Source: Acidobacteriota bacterium
GTDB lineage: Bacteria > Actinomycetota > Acidimicrobiia > Acidimicrobiales > Palsa-688
DNA: 64,000 nucleotides
Assembly: GCA_028876385.1 (NCBI GenBank)
Contig: JAGWSF010000111.1
Coordinates: forward strand, 1 to 64,000
Reading direction: 5' to 3'
The notes beneath the pieces were generated by a model. That model was not told where the DNA came from. It did no database searches and saw only the letters and a program-made list of their open reading frames with translations. Positions 42,828 to 51,615 of the stretch are shown here, one piece after another. The position numbers and the translations under genes are program-made. Positions within the stretch are counted from its first letter, which is position 1. Every line of letters starts with the position of its first letter.

Positions 42828-42849
42828 CGGACACCGAAGGAGAGCTTCG

Positions 42850-43434
42850 ATGACAACGACAACGGTAGACGCCCGCCCGAACGCCCGGAAGGCTGACCGG
42901 CTGGCCGCCGTGCTCGCTCAGATGGCCGACAGTCTCGACGTGGCCCGCCAGGAAGAGGGAAGCCGGGGTGAGCGGGCACTCGCCTCTGTTCTCGACGCCG
43001 CCCGCCAGGTCGCCCGGCTCCTGCCGGCGTCGACGCCTGCCGCCCAGCGGAAGGAGACGATCGCCGGTCTGGCCGGGCGACTGTGGATGATCCGGCCGCT
43101 CCCAGGTCCCGACGACGTGGAGGCAGATGCGGCACCCGCAGAGGGCACGCCGGCCGGCGCCGAGGCCAACTGCTGCATGCTCGGCCGTGCAGGCGACGGT
43201 GATGTCGGGGCCCACAGCGAGCTGCTGCGGCTACTGACCAAGCCGGGGTTCGTGGAGGACGTCTCGAGGCTGCTGGCCGTGGTGGAAGACGCGGGGTGCG
43301 TCGAGGACCGCAATCTGACCGACCTGCTCGTTCACCACTTCGCTGACTTCGAGCAGCCGACCGCAGTCTACGGACTGGTCCGCGACCTCGAGGACATCCT
43401 TCGGCTGCGGGCCGAGGCGTCGGCCCTCTGCTGA
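42850..43434 (+). CDS. Element-encoded protein of unknown function (194 aa)
   Basis: I do not recognise the family. The protein is mostly helical and soluble, with an N-terminal helical segment (ADRLAAVLAQMADSLDVARQEEG), a Pro/Ala/Glu linker with a CC pair, and a C-terminal helical part (LLRLLTKPGFVEDVSRLLAVVED). AAGGAGAG lies about six bases before ATG 42850. It is the only plus-strand gene of the element besides the WhiB-like gene and converges on the tail hub gene across a strong terminator. An early or lysogenic role is possible by position only. Confidence 0.75.
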   Translation: MTTTTVDARPNARKADRLAAVLAQMADSLDVARQEEGSRGERALASVLDAARQVARLLPASTPAAQRKETIAGLAGRLWMIRPLPGPDDVEADAAPAEGTPAGAEANCCMLGRAGDGDVGAHSELLRLLTKPGFVEDVSRLLAVVEDAGCVEDRNLTDLLVHHFADFEQPTAVYGLVRDLEDILRLRAEASALC

Positions 43435-43456
43435 GCAGGGCACGGCCATAGGCGTG

Positions 43457-43489
43457 TGGGACCCCAGCAGCGGGAGTGCTGGGGTCCCA
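43457..43489. terminator. Bidirectional hairpin terminator between convergent genes
   Basis: TGGGACCCCAGCA (43457-43469) is the exact reverse complement of TGCTGGGGTCCCA (43477-43489), with a 7-base loop GCGGGAG. The 13-bp perfect stem lies between the plus-strand gene ending at 43434 and the tail hub gene ending at 43523. There is no T-run, which is common for actinobacterial terminators. Confidence 0.8.
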
Positions 43490-43522
43490 TCGCGTCCGGG
43501 CCCGCTGTCCGGGTCGGCGCTG

Positions 43523-45592
43523 CTAGCCGGTCCCGTAGTTCAGGTAGGGGATGATCGCCGCCCGCGACCAGTACGACTCCGGCACCCAAGATGTGCCGAC
43601 CTGCGCGCCCGGATAGGGGGCTTGGAGGACGAGGACTTCGGTGTCGTTGTTCCGGGTCTGGCCGAGCGAGATCGCCACATGCTCCCCGCCCGGCGTGCCG
43701 TCTGCGCTGTCGACGAAGAGGAGGGCGCCGTAGGTGATCGACGCCAGCGGGACCGGTTCCACCGCGCCGGGGATGGCGGCGCACGCCGCCCACTGGTCGC
43801 CGGACACCCTCGGGAAGGTGACGCCGAGCTGGGAGAGGGCCCACTGGACCAGGCCGGAGCAGTCGAACCCGACGCCGGCCTGCTCGCCGCCCCACACGTA
43901 GGGGACGCCGACCTGGCTTTCGGCGATTTGGACGAACTGGACGGAGGTGGCCTGCGGCGGGTGGCCGGTCGGGTCGGTCTGCGGCGGCGACGGCGCCACA
44001 CCGCCCGGCTGGGCGGCTACGGGGTCTTTTACTTCGTTGGCGGTGATGGTGACCGGGGTCTGGCCGTCGTAGGCCCACTGGACGCCGGTGACGAGCCACT
44101 GTTTGGATGAGAAGTACGGGACTCCGGATAGCTCGAGGAGCTGCCCGACGCGGACCTGCTCGCCGAGGGAGTGGGGCAGGTCGACCATGAGGGTGTCGCC
44201 GGTGAATAGCGACACTGAGCGCAGGCATCGGGGGATGTTCAGGGTGGCCACGGCGTCGGGGTCGATCGGGTAGTTGGAGCGGCCGTTGACGCCGATCTTG
44301 AAGCTGGGGGCGACGGTGGCCAGCCACGTCGGTTTCCCGAACACCACGGTGCCGCCGGACTCGAACAGCCAGTAGCCCTCGTCGTAGCAGAGCTGCTGGG
44401 CAACGTCGTAGTAGGACATCCACTGGGTGACCGGCAGCGAGGCGTTGGCCATGATCTGCGGTCGTGTCTCGGTGTAGTCGCCCAGGAAGGTGGCCGGCGG
44501 AACGCCGGGCGGGAGTTGCTCGTTGTACTGCAGGACGCACTGCTCAATCCACTGGGTGGCCGACAGGCCGGTCCATACCTGCATCTTGCGGGTTGCTGCC
44601 ATCCACTGCAGGCAGCCGGTGCGGAGGGTGATGATGGCGCCCGGTATCTGGTTGGTGTCAGTCGTCTGGTATTCGGCGACAACGAGGACGTCGCTGCCCC
44701 ACACGAGGTACGGTCCGACCTGGCCGGAGTCTTGGTTGAGGAGCCCCGGGATGCCGCCGGTGATGTCTCCGTCGACGTCGACCACGGTGAGCTGTATCTG
44801 GGAGAGCTGGTCCTTGGTGAGGTCGACCGCTGATTCGGTGGTGATGATGGAGCTCAGGAGGTCTGACTTCGGGAGGCCCTGGGGGGTCAGGACCGACCAC
44901 TGGAACGTCGAGGCGGTGATGCGGCCCGGGGCCGTCCACCGGGGGTCGATGCCCGGGATCTGGCCGGCGGCCGGCTGGACTACCGGCAGTCCGGGCGGCG
45001 GGGGGCTGCTCGAGGGAGCAGCGGTGGTGATGTTTCCGGTGGAATCGACCGACAGGACAGGGTTCCCGCCGAGGATCGTGTTGTAGATCGAGATGATCTG
45101 CTGCCCGTAAGTGGTTCCGGGCACCGCCCAGTTGTCGTTCAGGCCGGACCAGGTCGACGCCGGCCGGCCCAGCCACTGCGGGGACACGTCCGGGTTGGCC
45201 AGGGCGACGCCGTTCCCGCCGACGACTTTGGCGAGGAGCTGGATGTGGGCGCGGACGCCGAGCTGCGGGGTCGGCCACCCGTCACCAGCGGAGAATTCTG
45301 TCGCGACGGCGATCCCGGCGTAGTTGTTCTTGGCCAGGAGTGGTCCGGCGTTAGGGGCGGCGAAATAGCCGGTTTCGAGACAAGCTTGAGCGAAGGCCAC
45401 GTCGCCTCGCACGCCCTGGGCGGCGCCTTCCGTGATGTAGAGGGCGGCGACCTGGTCGATCGAGACGGACTGACCGGTGAAGATGTCACCCCATCCGACG
45501 ACATGGTTGTTAGCGGCCAGCCATGCCGAGATCTGCTGGCCGGTCAGTGACGACGGCCCGAGAATGGTGAGGGCGCCGGCGTCGGCGGGCAT
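43523..45592 (-). CDS. Phage tail hub protein with N-terminal glucosaminidase-like and C-terminal NlpC/P60 domains
   Basis: The 689-residue protein seems to combine three parts. Residues about 20-175 resemble FlgJ/LytD-type glucosaminidases (VAFAQACLETGYF, with candidate catalytic Glu near 72, and NNYAGIAVATEF). The middle part (about 210-540) has the pattern of a tail hub or baseplate protein, including VDLPHSLGEQVRVGQLLELSG. The C-terminal NlpC/P60 peptidase has VPYVWGGEQAGVGFDCSGLVQWAL with catalytic Cys near 577 and the His of GGEHVAISL near 636. It probably opens the cell wall at the tip of the tail. The ATG overlaps the tape measure stop (TGATG). Confidence 0.88.
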   Translation of the reverse strand: MPADAGALTILGPSSLTGQQISAWLAANNHVVGWGDIFTGQSVSIDQVAALYITEGAAQGVRGDVAFAQACLETGYFAAPNAGPLLAKNNYAGIAVATEFSAGDGWPTPQLGVRAHIQLLAKVVGGNGVALANPDVSPQWLGRPASTWSGLNDNWAVPGTTYGQQIISIYNTILGGNPVLSVDSTGNITTAAPSSSPPPPGLPVVQPAAGQIPGIDPRWTAPGRITASTFQWSVLTPQGLPKSDLLSSIITTESAVDLTKDQLSQIQLTVVDVDGDITGGIPGLLNQDSGQVGPYLVWGSDVLVVAEYQTTDTNQIPGAIITLRTGCLQWMAATRKMQVWTGLSATQWIEQCVLQYNEQLPPGVPPATFLGDYTETRPQIMANASLPVTQWMSYYDVAQQLCYDEGYWLFESGGTVVFGKPTWLATVAPSFKIGVNGRSNYPIDPDAVATLNIPRCLRSVSLFTGDTLMVDLPHSLGEQVRVGQLLELSGVPYFSSKQWLVTGVQWAYDGQTPVTITANEVKDPVAAQPGGVAPSPPQTDPTGHPPQATSVQFVQIAESQVGVPYVWGGEQAGVGFDCSGLVQWALSQLGVTFPRVSGDQWAACAAIPGAVEPVPLASITYGALLFVDSADGTPGGEHVAISLGQTRNNDTEVLVLQAPYPGAQVGTSWVPESYWSRAAIIPYLNYGTG

Positions 45593-47499
45593 CAACCGCC
45601 TCTACGCGCGGTCATCTGCTTCTGGGCGTTGATCTGGGCGTTGATCGCCTTCGGCACGGCGTTGGCGACCTTGGTCGGGTCGCCGGCGCCGGGGACGGTC
45701 ACGTTGATCGTCTTGATGCTGGTGTGGCCTCCGCCACCGCCGAAGAGGCCTTCGAGGCCTCGGACGGCGGAGCCGACGATCCCGGACCGGACGACGCTGA
45801 TGCCTGCGCCGACGGTGGCGCCTCCGATCGCTCCGACTGCGGTCCCGATGCCGGGGATGAAAGAGCCCGCCATAGCGCCTGCCGCGGTGGCGCCGCCGAC
45901 GGTATCGAGGTAGTCGGACATGCCGAAGTGTTTGGCCGTGGCGCCGTGGTAGGCGAGGTAGCCGCCGCCGCCTATCGCTCCGAGCGCCCCCAGCTTGCCG
46001 CCTAGGCCGCCGAGCGCCCCGCCGGCGCCCGCGGCGGTCTCGGCTCCGGTCTCCGCCGCCGCGGTCGCCGCGACAGCCTCCTGCGCCTGCGCCAGGCCGC
46101 TCAGCCCCCGCGACCAGGCGGCGAGAGCCGACAGGGCGCCCTGGGCTTCCATCACCGCAGAGAACGCCTTGATGGCCCCGGTGGCGTCCTGGGTCCAGCG
46201 GGCCACTCTGGCCAGGACGATCAGCCCGCCGAACGTGCCGATCAGCGCCTCCGTCGCCGTGCGGTGCTGCCCCATGAAATCGAGGACATCGGCGAACCCT
46301 TTCAAAGCGGGGGTGGCGACGGCCATCAGGTCCTCGCCCATCGGGATCACCTCGTGGGTCACGATGTTGTCCAGGCCGTGTAGGGCGGTCACCATGATGT
46401 TGATGTCGCCGGCCAGTTTCGGGTCGCCGACGATCCCGGCCAGCGTCGCCGACAGGCCGGCCATGTTCCCCGACGACCACTCCTGGCCGATGCCGCCGCC
46501 GAGCTGCTTGAACCGCGACTCGGTCCCTTTCGCCCAGCCGTCGATCTTGGCTGAGGCGCCGGCCAGGGCGTTCCCGAGCGGCGTCTCGAACACCGCCAGC
46601 ATGTCCCCCACCGACTTCTTCATCGAGTCGACCTGACCGGCCCACGTCTGGTCGTAGGCGCCCTTGCCGCCGGTCGCGCCCGGCGACGACATCAGGTCGG
46701 ACATGAACGACGACGGGGTCGCCATCGGCGTCCCGGCCCGCAGGAACCGCGTCCGCAGCTCCTGAGGCGACTGGCCGGTCTCCTTGGCCAGCATGCCCCA
46801 GATGTTGACGTTCGCTCCGGAGAAGGCCTGCACGTCGCTGGTGGTGAGCAGCCCGGTCGACTGCATCGAAGCGATCGCCGAGCTCATGGCCTGGAACGAG
46901 GCGTTCGGGTTGCCGGACACGGCGGCCAGACCGGAAAGGCCTTTGAGGGTTGAGAGGGTCGAGTCGTTCGACATGCCTGACTGGAACAGCGACGAGTAGC
47001 CGCCCTCGAGCTGGCTGAGACCGACCGGGCCTTGCATCTGGCGGAGCCGGGCGAGAGCCGCCGCGCCGACCGTCGCCGAGCCGGTCAGGTTCGACAGGGC
47101 GAGTGCCCCCTGCTGAAGGCTGGAGGCCGTGAGGAGACCGAAGGTGACCATCCCGGCCCCCGCCGCCTCCATCGTCCACGAGAGCTGCTGCATCGGGTAC
47201 TGCAGCCGCTCCGTGATGCTCTCGCCGACCGACGAGATACCTTCCCGCAGCTTCTTGCCGGACTCGTACAGCTCGTCGTAGGCCTTCTTCAACCGCTTCG
47301 ACCCCGCCGCGACCTGCTCGGTCCGCTGGTGGGTGGCGTCCAGGTGGGCGCCGAGCTGGCCTACGGCGGTGCCGGCCTGGGCGGTGCCGGTCTTGGTCGC
47401 CTCGGTCAGCGCTTTGATCGCGGCGGCGTCCTCGGCGGCCTTCACCGGGACGTCGGAGAGCATCTCCACCCGGATAGTCAGAGTGTCGGAATCGGCCAT
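45592..47499 (-). CDS. Phage tape measure protein
   Basis: The 635-residue protein has the expected composition: a helical N-terminus with charged coiled coil (residues 1-95), the tape-measure-like segment QQGALALSNLTGSATVGAAALARLRQM, a long Ala/Gly/Ser/Met-rich region and glycine-rich hydrophobic stretches near 480-570, ending with the charged KAINAQINAQKQMTARR. Tape measure proteins set tail length and pass through the tail during injection. This is short (at about 1.5 angstrom per residue, a tail near 95 nm, by the general rule). It is the second-largest gene of the tail module. Confidence 0.9.
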   Translation of the reverse strand: MADSDTLTIRVEMLSDVPVKAAEDAAAIKALTEATKTGTAQAGTAVGQLGAHLDATHQRTEQVAAGSKRLKKAYDELYESGKKLREGISSVGESITERLQYPMQQLSWTMEAAGAGMVTFGLLTASSLQQGALALSNLTGSATVGAAALARLRQMQGPVGLSQLEGGYSSLFQSGMSNDSTLSTLKGLSGLAAVSGNPNASFQAMSSAIASMQSTGLLTTSDVQAFSGANVNIWGMLAKETGQSPQELRTRFLRAGTPMATPSSFMSDLMSSPGATGGKGAYDQTWAGQVDSMKKSVGDMLAVFETPLGNALAGASAKIDGWAKGTESRFKQLGGGIGQEWSSGNMAGLSATLAGIVGDPKLAGDINIMVTALHGLDNIVTHEVIPMGEDLMAVATPALKGFADVLDFMGQHRTATEALIGTFGGLIVLARVARWTQDATGAIKAFSAVMEAQGALSALAAWSRGLSGLAQAQEAVAATAAAETGAETAAGAGGALGGLGGKLGALGAIGGGGYLAYHGATAKHFGMSDYLDTVGGATAAGAMAGSFIPGIGTAVGAIGGATVGAGISVVRSGIVGSAVRGLEGLFGGGGGHTSIKTINVTVPGAGDPTKVANAVPKAINAQINAQKQMTARRGG

Positions 47500-47524
47500 A
47501 GGAGCGGGGGTCGGTGGGGGCGGT

Positions 47525-48010
47525 TCAGCTGGTGAACGGTGAGCGGTACACGAGGCGTGCTTCTACCGGCGCCGCCGGCTGGGCGGCCTGGCGGGCGGCG
47601 TTCCGGTTGGCGCTCTCGGCGGCGGCCGACGTCGCCTGGCGGGCCAGGTCGGCCCGTAGCGGCTCGACGTGGCCGGTGACGTGGGGTCGGGGCTGGGTGG
47701 AGCGGTACCGGTTGAACCACTCGGGGCGGGTGGCTGTGAGTAGCCACTCGCCGGTCTCGACTCGCCGCACCAGGTCCCGCCGCTGGTCTTCGGTGACCAC
47801 CGGGACGGTCTTGCGGTACCCGGGCCCGCCGCGGGAGGGGACCTCGACGGTCACGGTGGGGTCCACGACGCGGCCGGCGACGGTCTCGTAGGGGTCGCGG
47901 ACGACGAGCCGGGCCCGCTCCTCGGCGGTGAGCGACGACGGGTCGATACCGTACGAGGAGCGGCGTCCGACGCCGGGCACGTCGGGCAGGCGGCGCTCGA
48001 CGTGGCTCAT
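47525..48010 (-). CDS. Phage protein upstream of the tape measure gene (161 aa)
   Basis: I do not recognise the family. The protein starts MSHVERRLPDVPGVGRRSSYG and has a central charged region (SLTAEERARLVVRDPYETV, VVTEDQRRDLVRRVETGEWLL) and an Ala/Arg-rich helical C-terminus. ATG 48010 overlaps the upstream stop (ATGA). The position just before the tape measure gene is where tail assembly chaperones usually lie, but no slippery frameshift site is visible. Confidence 0.75.
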   Translation of the reverse strand: MSHVERRLPDVPGVGRRSSYGIDPSSLTAEERARLVVRDPYETVAGRVVDPTVTVEVPSRGGPGYRKTVPVVTEDQRRDLVRRVETGEWLLTATRPEWFNRYRSTQPRPHVTGHVEPLRADLARQATSAAAESANRNAARQAAQPAAPVEARLVYRSPFTS

Positions 48011-48573
48011 CGCGCCGGCCGCCGGGACTGCAGACCGGGCAGCGAGTCCACGAACCGGTCGAGGTCCTCCTCTGACGGGCCGGCGGGTGCGGCGAGGGAG
48101 GAGCTCCCTGCGCCGGCGGGATGGCCGGCCGCTGGTGCGGCGGCGCGCCCGCCGGTCAGGCCCAGGCCGGCCAGGAAGGCGTCCCACGCCTCCTCGGGCG
48201 GTTCGCCGGCCGCCGGCGGCGCGGACAGGGCGGCAGGCGGCTGAGGGCCCCTCGGGGTCGCCGGGAGGGTCACCGGGTTGGCTCGGGCGGCGGCCGCCGC
48301 GGCGAGCAGCTGGGGGGTCGCGAGCGCTGCCCGGGAACGCAGCTCGGCCAGAGCCGCCGCGTCGACTGTCACCATTTGGCCCATGAGGGCACCTCCGTTG
48401 ATTGGGGGAACGTCAGGCCCGGGATCGGGCGGGGCGAGCGGCCCGGAGAAGTAGGCGATGCCGTCGTCGGTCGCCTCGAAGGCGCGCATCACGGCGGCCA
48501 TCGCGCCATCTGGCACGTTCCCGGCTTTCCAGTCGTCCACGACGGCGAGGAAGGCGCTCCGGTTGACCGTCAC
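48007..48573 (-). CDS. Phage protein of unknown function (188 aa)
   Basis: The protein starts MTVNRSAFLAVVDDWKAGNVP, has a helical first half and a Pro/Ala-rich second half, and ends with SEEDLDRFVDSLPGLQSRR. The start GTG 48573 overlaps the upstream stop (GTGA), and its own stop overlaps the next gene. An upstream in-frame extension is rejected. It occupies the first slot of a possible G/T chaperone pair, though the sequence does not show it. Confidence 0.72.
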   Translation of the reverse strand: MTVNRSAFLAVVDDWKAGNVPDGAMAAVMRAFEATDDGIAYFSGPLAPPDPGPDVPPINGGALMGQMVTVDAAALAELRSRAALATPQLLAAAAAARANPVTLPATPRGPQPPAALSAPPAAGEPPEEAWDAFLAGLGLTGGRAAAPAAGHPAGAGSSSLAAPAGPSEEDLDRFVDSLPGLQSRRPAR

Positions 48574-48896
48574 CGCCGGTACCACCACTGCGGTGAGGTG
48601 TCGACGGTGACGGCGGACCCGGCGAGCATGGGCTGCCAGGACGTGCCGGCCCACACGGCGCCCGAGGTGACCGTGACCGCTACCGCGGCGAGAGCGGAAC
48701 CGGTCGGGAACGAGCTGTGGCGGGCCCAGGCGCCGGTAGCGGCCACCCACAGCCCGTTCTGCGAGGCCGTGGCCTGGCCGACGAGCAGGACCGTCTGGCC
48801 GGCGGCCACAGCCTGCCCGTCGATGACCTGCAGTCCCGAAGTGGGCACGTTGATGACCGACACCGCGGCCGCGGAGATCGGGCCGGTGACGGTCAT
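48570..48896 (-). CDS. Small beta-rich phage structural protein (108 aa)
   Basis: The sequence is dominated by Val, Ala, Thr and Ser and contains QAVAAGQTVLLVGQATASQNGLWVAA, here cited in two overlapping parts of a single motif (QTVLLVGQATASQNG and ASQNGLWVAATGAW). This pattern recurs in phage tail or decoration proteins. ATG 48896 overlaps the upstream stop (ATGA). It is likely a virion surface or tail fibre component. A longer in-frame reading upstream is antisense-like and rejected. Confidence 0.75.
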   Translation of the reverse strand: MTVTGPISAAAVSVINVPTSGLQVIDGQAVAAGQTVLLVGQATASQNGLWVAATGAWARHSSFPTGSALAAVAVTVTSGAVWAGTSWQPMLAGSAVTVDTSPQWWYRR

Positions 48897-49489
48897 GGCA
48901 TCTCCCCTATCCAGTCGGGCACGGCGGCCGCGGCCAGTCCGGCGATGGGTGTGAGCGCGGCCGGGAGCGCCAGGTCGAGCACGTCGAACGGTGCCGGCAG
49001 GCCGGCCGTCCCGGACGTGACGGTGTTCTGGGTGGCCACGAAGAACCCGCCGGGCAGCAGGCCGACGGAGGGAGGGTTGGTCACGGTGGGCAGCCCCAGG
49101 GTCCGGAATGACACCCCGGGAGGCGCCCATGACGGCACCGACAGCCCCTGGAGCGTCGACACGCCGGGGACCGCCGCCGGCCACGGGACGACCGGCCCGG
49201 CGCCCGGCAGCGTCAGACACTCGAGAAGCGGCCCGTAGACGATGTCGGTGACGCCCGGCTGGGCGGTGTAGGTCCACAGCTGGCACGGAACGAAGAAGGT
49301 GTCGGACGGCAGGTGGTGCAGCATCAGCGAGAACCCGGTCAGCGCCGCCGCGGGCGCGGCCGGCCGCACCGTCTTTGGGATGCCGGCGCCGAGCGCCGAT
49401 GAATGCTCGTCCTCGGCCAGAAACGCCGCGGCGAACCCCTCGACGTCGGTTCCGGCGGTGGCGGCGAACACCGGGGAGAAGTGCGTCAC
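48893..49489 (-). CDS. Phage protein, probably structural (198 aa)
   Basis: I do not recognise the family. The protein starts MTHFSPVFAATAGTDVEGFAAAF and is rich in Pro, Gly, Val, Leu and aromatic residues with few charges (LPSDTFFVPCQLWTYTAQPG, WAPPGVSFRTLGLP). This fits a beta-rich virion protein. It is too short for a typical HK97-type capsid protein. Overlaps with both neighbours (GTGA and ATGA) place it firmly in the operon. Confidence 0.72.
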   Translation of the reverse strand: MTHFSPVFAATAGTDVEGFAAAFLAEDEHSSALGAGIPKTVRPAAPAAALTGFSLMLHHLPSDTFFVPCQLWTYTAQPGVTDIVYGPLLECLTLPGAGPVVPWPAAVPGVSTLQGLSVPSWAPPGVSFRTLGLPTVTNPPSVGLLPGGFFVATQNTVTSGTAGLPAPFDVLDLALPAALTPIAGLAAAAVPDWIGEMP

Positions 49490-49782
49490 CGCCGGGACCT
49501 CGCCGACGGGCCCGCACTGGCGCGGGTGTCGGCGGGCGGTGACACGGGCCCACCTGCACCTGTTGACGCCGTGTCACCGCCTGACGGCACCCGCGCCGAG
49601 ACCAGATCGATCGGCCGGCCCTCGAGCTCCTTGAGGGCGTCCAAGGCGTCCAAGGCGTCCTCGAGGAGCCGCCCGGCCGGCTTACCCGACCTCATCGACG
49701 ACTGCAGCAACCGAAGCCTGGTCTGGCGGTCTGCCACGAAATGGACCGGTACCGGATCGACGAAAAGACTCGTTCGAGACAT
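49486..49782 (-). CDS. Phage protein of unknown function (98 aa)
   Basis: The small protein has a folded N-terminal half (SLFVDPVPVHFVADRQTRLRLL, with helical LLEDALDALDALKELEG) and a disordered Pro/Ser/Thr-rich C-terminal third. ATG 49782 has GGTGG just upstream; the overlap with the next gene is GTGA. The 70-bp gap between this gene and the one at 49853 is the only non-coding break between large terminase and the tail genes. Confidence 0.65.
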   Translation of the reverse strand: MSRTSLFVDPVPVHFVADRQTRLRLLQSSMRSGKPAGRLLEDALDALDALKELEGRPIDLVSARVPSGGDTASTGAGGPVSPPADTRASAGPSARSRR

Positions 49783-49852
49783 CAACCACCACGATCACCG
49801 ACACCCCGGCGCCGGTCGCCGCTATTCCGTCGACTTCGATGCCAGTAAACCG

Positions 49853-50194
49853 TCAGAATGGTCTGGTCAGGATGTCGGCGATCATCGCCCGGCCGGGCCG
49901 ACGAGCCGCCGCCTCCGCCGCCTCCGCCGACACCGCCCGATCCACCCGAGCCGTCCGCTCGCGCCGGGCCCGCCCCGGGTCAGCCACATCCGGCCGGCGG
50001 GCGTAGCGGTGCTCGGCCACCGCCCCGTCATCATCGTCGACTAAGGCCCCGGCGCAGCACCACCAGCACCGCCGGTAGCCCGGCGGGGCGGCCGGAAGCG
50101 TCACCGCAGTGATCACCGTCCCGCACAGGGCCGTCTCCACCCGGGTACCCGCCGGCACCGGCCCCCGCTCCAGATCGACCGATTCCGCCGGCAT
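49853..50194 (-). CDS. Phage protein of unknown function, next to the large terminase (113 aa)
   Basis: The protein has a beta-rich N-terminal part (AGTRVETALCGTVITAVTLP) with a Cys/Trp-rich motif YRRCWWCC and an Arg/Ala-rich helical C-terminus. The ATG overlaps the terminase stop by one base (TGATG). In ordinary siphophages the portal gene follows large terminase at this place; this product is far too small to be a portal. Confidence 0.68.
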   Translation of the reverse strand: MPAESVDLERGPVPAGTRVETALCGTVITAVTLPAAPPGYRRCWWCCAGALVDDDDGAVAEHRYARRPDVADPGRARRERTARVDRAVSAEAAEAAARRPGRAMIADILTRPF

Positions 50195-51615
50195 CAGAAC
50201 TCCATCCGGGTCAGCGCAGCCGTGAACGTCGGGCCCATCACAGCCCGCATCCGCTGGAACTCCGCCTCCCGCTGCGCCGGCGACACGAACCGCGACGCCG
50301 ACCCCAGCCGCTCCGACGCCAACGTCACCGCATACCCAAGGGCCATGGCCCTATCGTCCCTGCCGCCGGGACGAGTGTCGATGCGCAGCCGGCCCGGCGA
50401 CCGCTCCGTCACCTTCACCGTCGCCAGCTCGTCCAGCAGCGCACCGTCCGCCGGGATCGAGATCAGATCCTCCCGGAACAGCGCCGCCAGCTGCGTCGCG
50501 ATCTGATCGAACAGGACCGCCGAGTACGCCCGCTTCTCCACGCTCAACCCCCGCCGCCGCAACCTCTCGATCAGCAGCTCCGCCTGCCACGGATCGAACC
50601 GGAACACAGGGCGCCGATAGTGCTCCGAGATCGCCACCAACACCCGCTCCACCTCCTCCAAATTCACCGGCGCCCCCGGCGACCCCTCCCGCACCTCCAG
50701 GCGGTCCACCACAAATCGGCGAGACCGAACATCCCCCACCCCAGCCAACTCCGTGTGAACCACCGCAATCGCCGTCCGGTCATGACTCAACCCCAAGTCC
50801 ACCCCGACGAAATACTCCCTCCCAGGAACCCATACCTGCGGCCCCGACAGCACCGCAGCCCGCCGCAACTGCCCCCACGACGCCAACCGGTCATCCGTCC
50901 CCACCCACTCATTCATGAACCACCGAGCGAACCGCCCCGGCATCAACGTCCGCCGCTGCTCCTCCACCTCCGCCGCACCCATCCACGGCGACGGCCCCTT
51001 CACATCCGACCTCCGCCAACCCCGCTCACGGCCAGCCATCTCGAAATAGCGCTCCGAGAAATGCCCCGGCGCCCCCGCCGTCGACATCACAATCCCCCGA
51101 GACCCCGACACCTTCGCCAAACCCGCCCACAACGTCTCAAAGAACTCCCGGTGCCGCTCATCCTCCGACCAGTTACACAACTCGTCGACCACCAGCCACC
51201 CCGGCTTCAACCCGTTCGCCCCAGCACTATCCGCCGGCAACACCACCAGCTCCGTCCCCCGACTCGGCACGACCACCCTCTTCGACTCGATCCGCACCAC
51301 ATCCGACAACCCCGGAGTCCGATTCACGAACCCCCGCATCGCCCTCAACAACAGACCAGCCTGATCCGCGTCCGTCGCCGCCGCATACGCCTCAGCCCCC
51401 GGCCGCAACTGCTCGAGGAGCACCGCCAAACTCATCGCAGCCGTATCCCCCGTCTTGCTATAGCCCTTCGCGCGCCCCAGCCAGTGACGACGAGGACCGC
51501 CAGGCGCAGGCTCCAACACCGCCCGAGCATCCGCCTTCTGCAACTCCGTCGCCACATCCCCCCACCGCCGCCCATCCTCAAGACGAAACGCCGCCATCGT
51601 CGCCAACGCACTCAC
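50194..51615 (-). CDS. terL: Phage terminase large subunit
   Basis: The packaging motor ATPase-nuclease has 473 residues. The Walker A-like motif GRAKGYSKTGDTA lies at 47-59, Walker B LVVDEL at 141-146, and the coupling segment GIVMSTAGAPG at 174-184. The RNase H-like nuclease begins with FVGVDLGLSHDRTAI (Asp near 273) and carries GGRDDRAMALGYA near 430. It starts at GTG 51615 overlapping the upstream stop. Codon third positions are strongly biased to G, unlike the C-biased primase gene. Its presence implies packaging of DNA, by its own or a helper's heads. Confidence 0.93.
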   Translation of the reverse strand: MSALATMAAFRLEDGRRWGDVATELQKADARAVLEPAPGGPRRHWLGRAKGYSKTGDTAAMSLAVLLEQLRPGAEAYAAATDADQAGLLLRAMRGFVNRTPGLSDVVRIESKRVVVPSRGTELVVLPADSAGANGLKPGWLVVDELCNWSEDERHREFFETLWAGLAKVSGSRGIVMSTAGAPGHFSERYFEMAGRERGWRRSDVKGPSPWMGAAEVEEQRRTLMPGRFARWFMNEWVGTDDRLASWGQLRRAAVLSGPQVWVPGREYFVGVDLGLSHDRTAIAVVHTELAGVGDVRSRRFVVDRLEVREGSPGAPVNLEEVERVLVAISEHYRRPVFRFDPWQAELLIERLRRRGLSVEKRAYSAVLFDQIATQLAALFREDLISIPADGALLDELATVKVTERSPGRLRIDTRPGGRDDRAMALGYAVTLASERLGSASRFVSPAQREAEFQRMRAVMGPTFTAALTRMEF

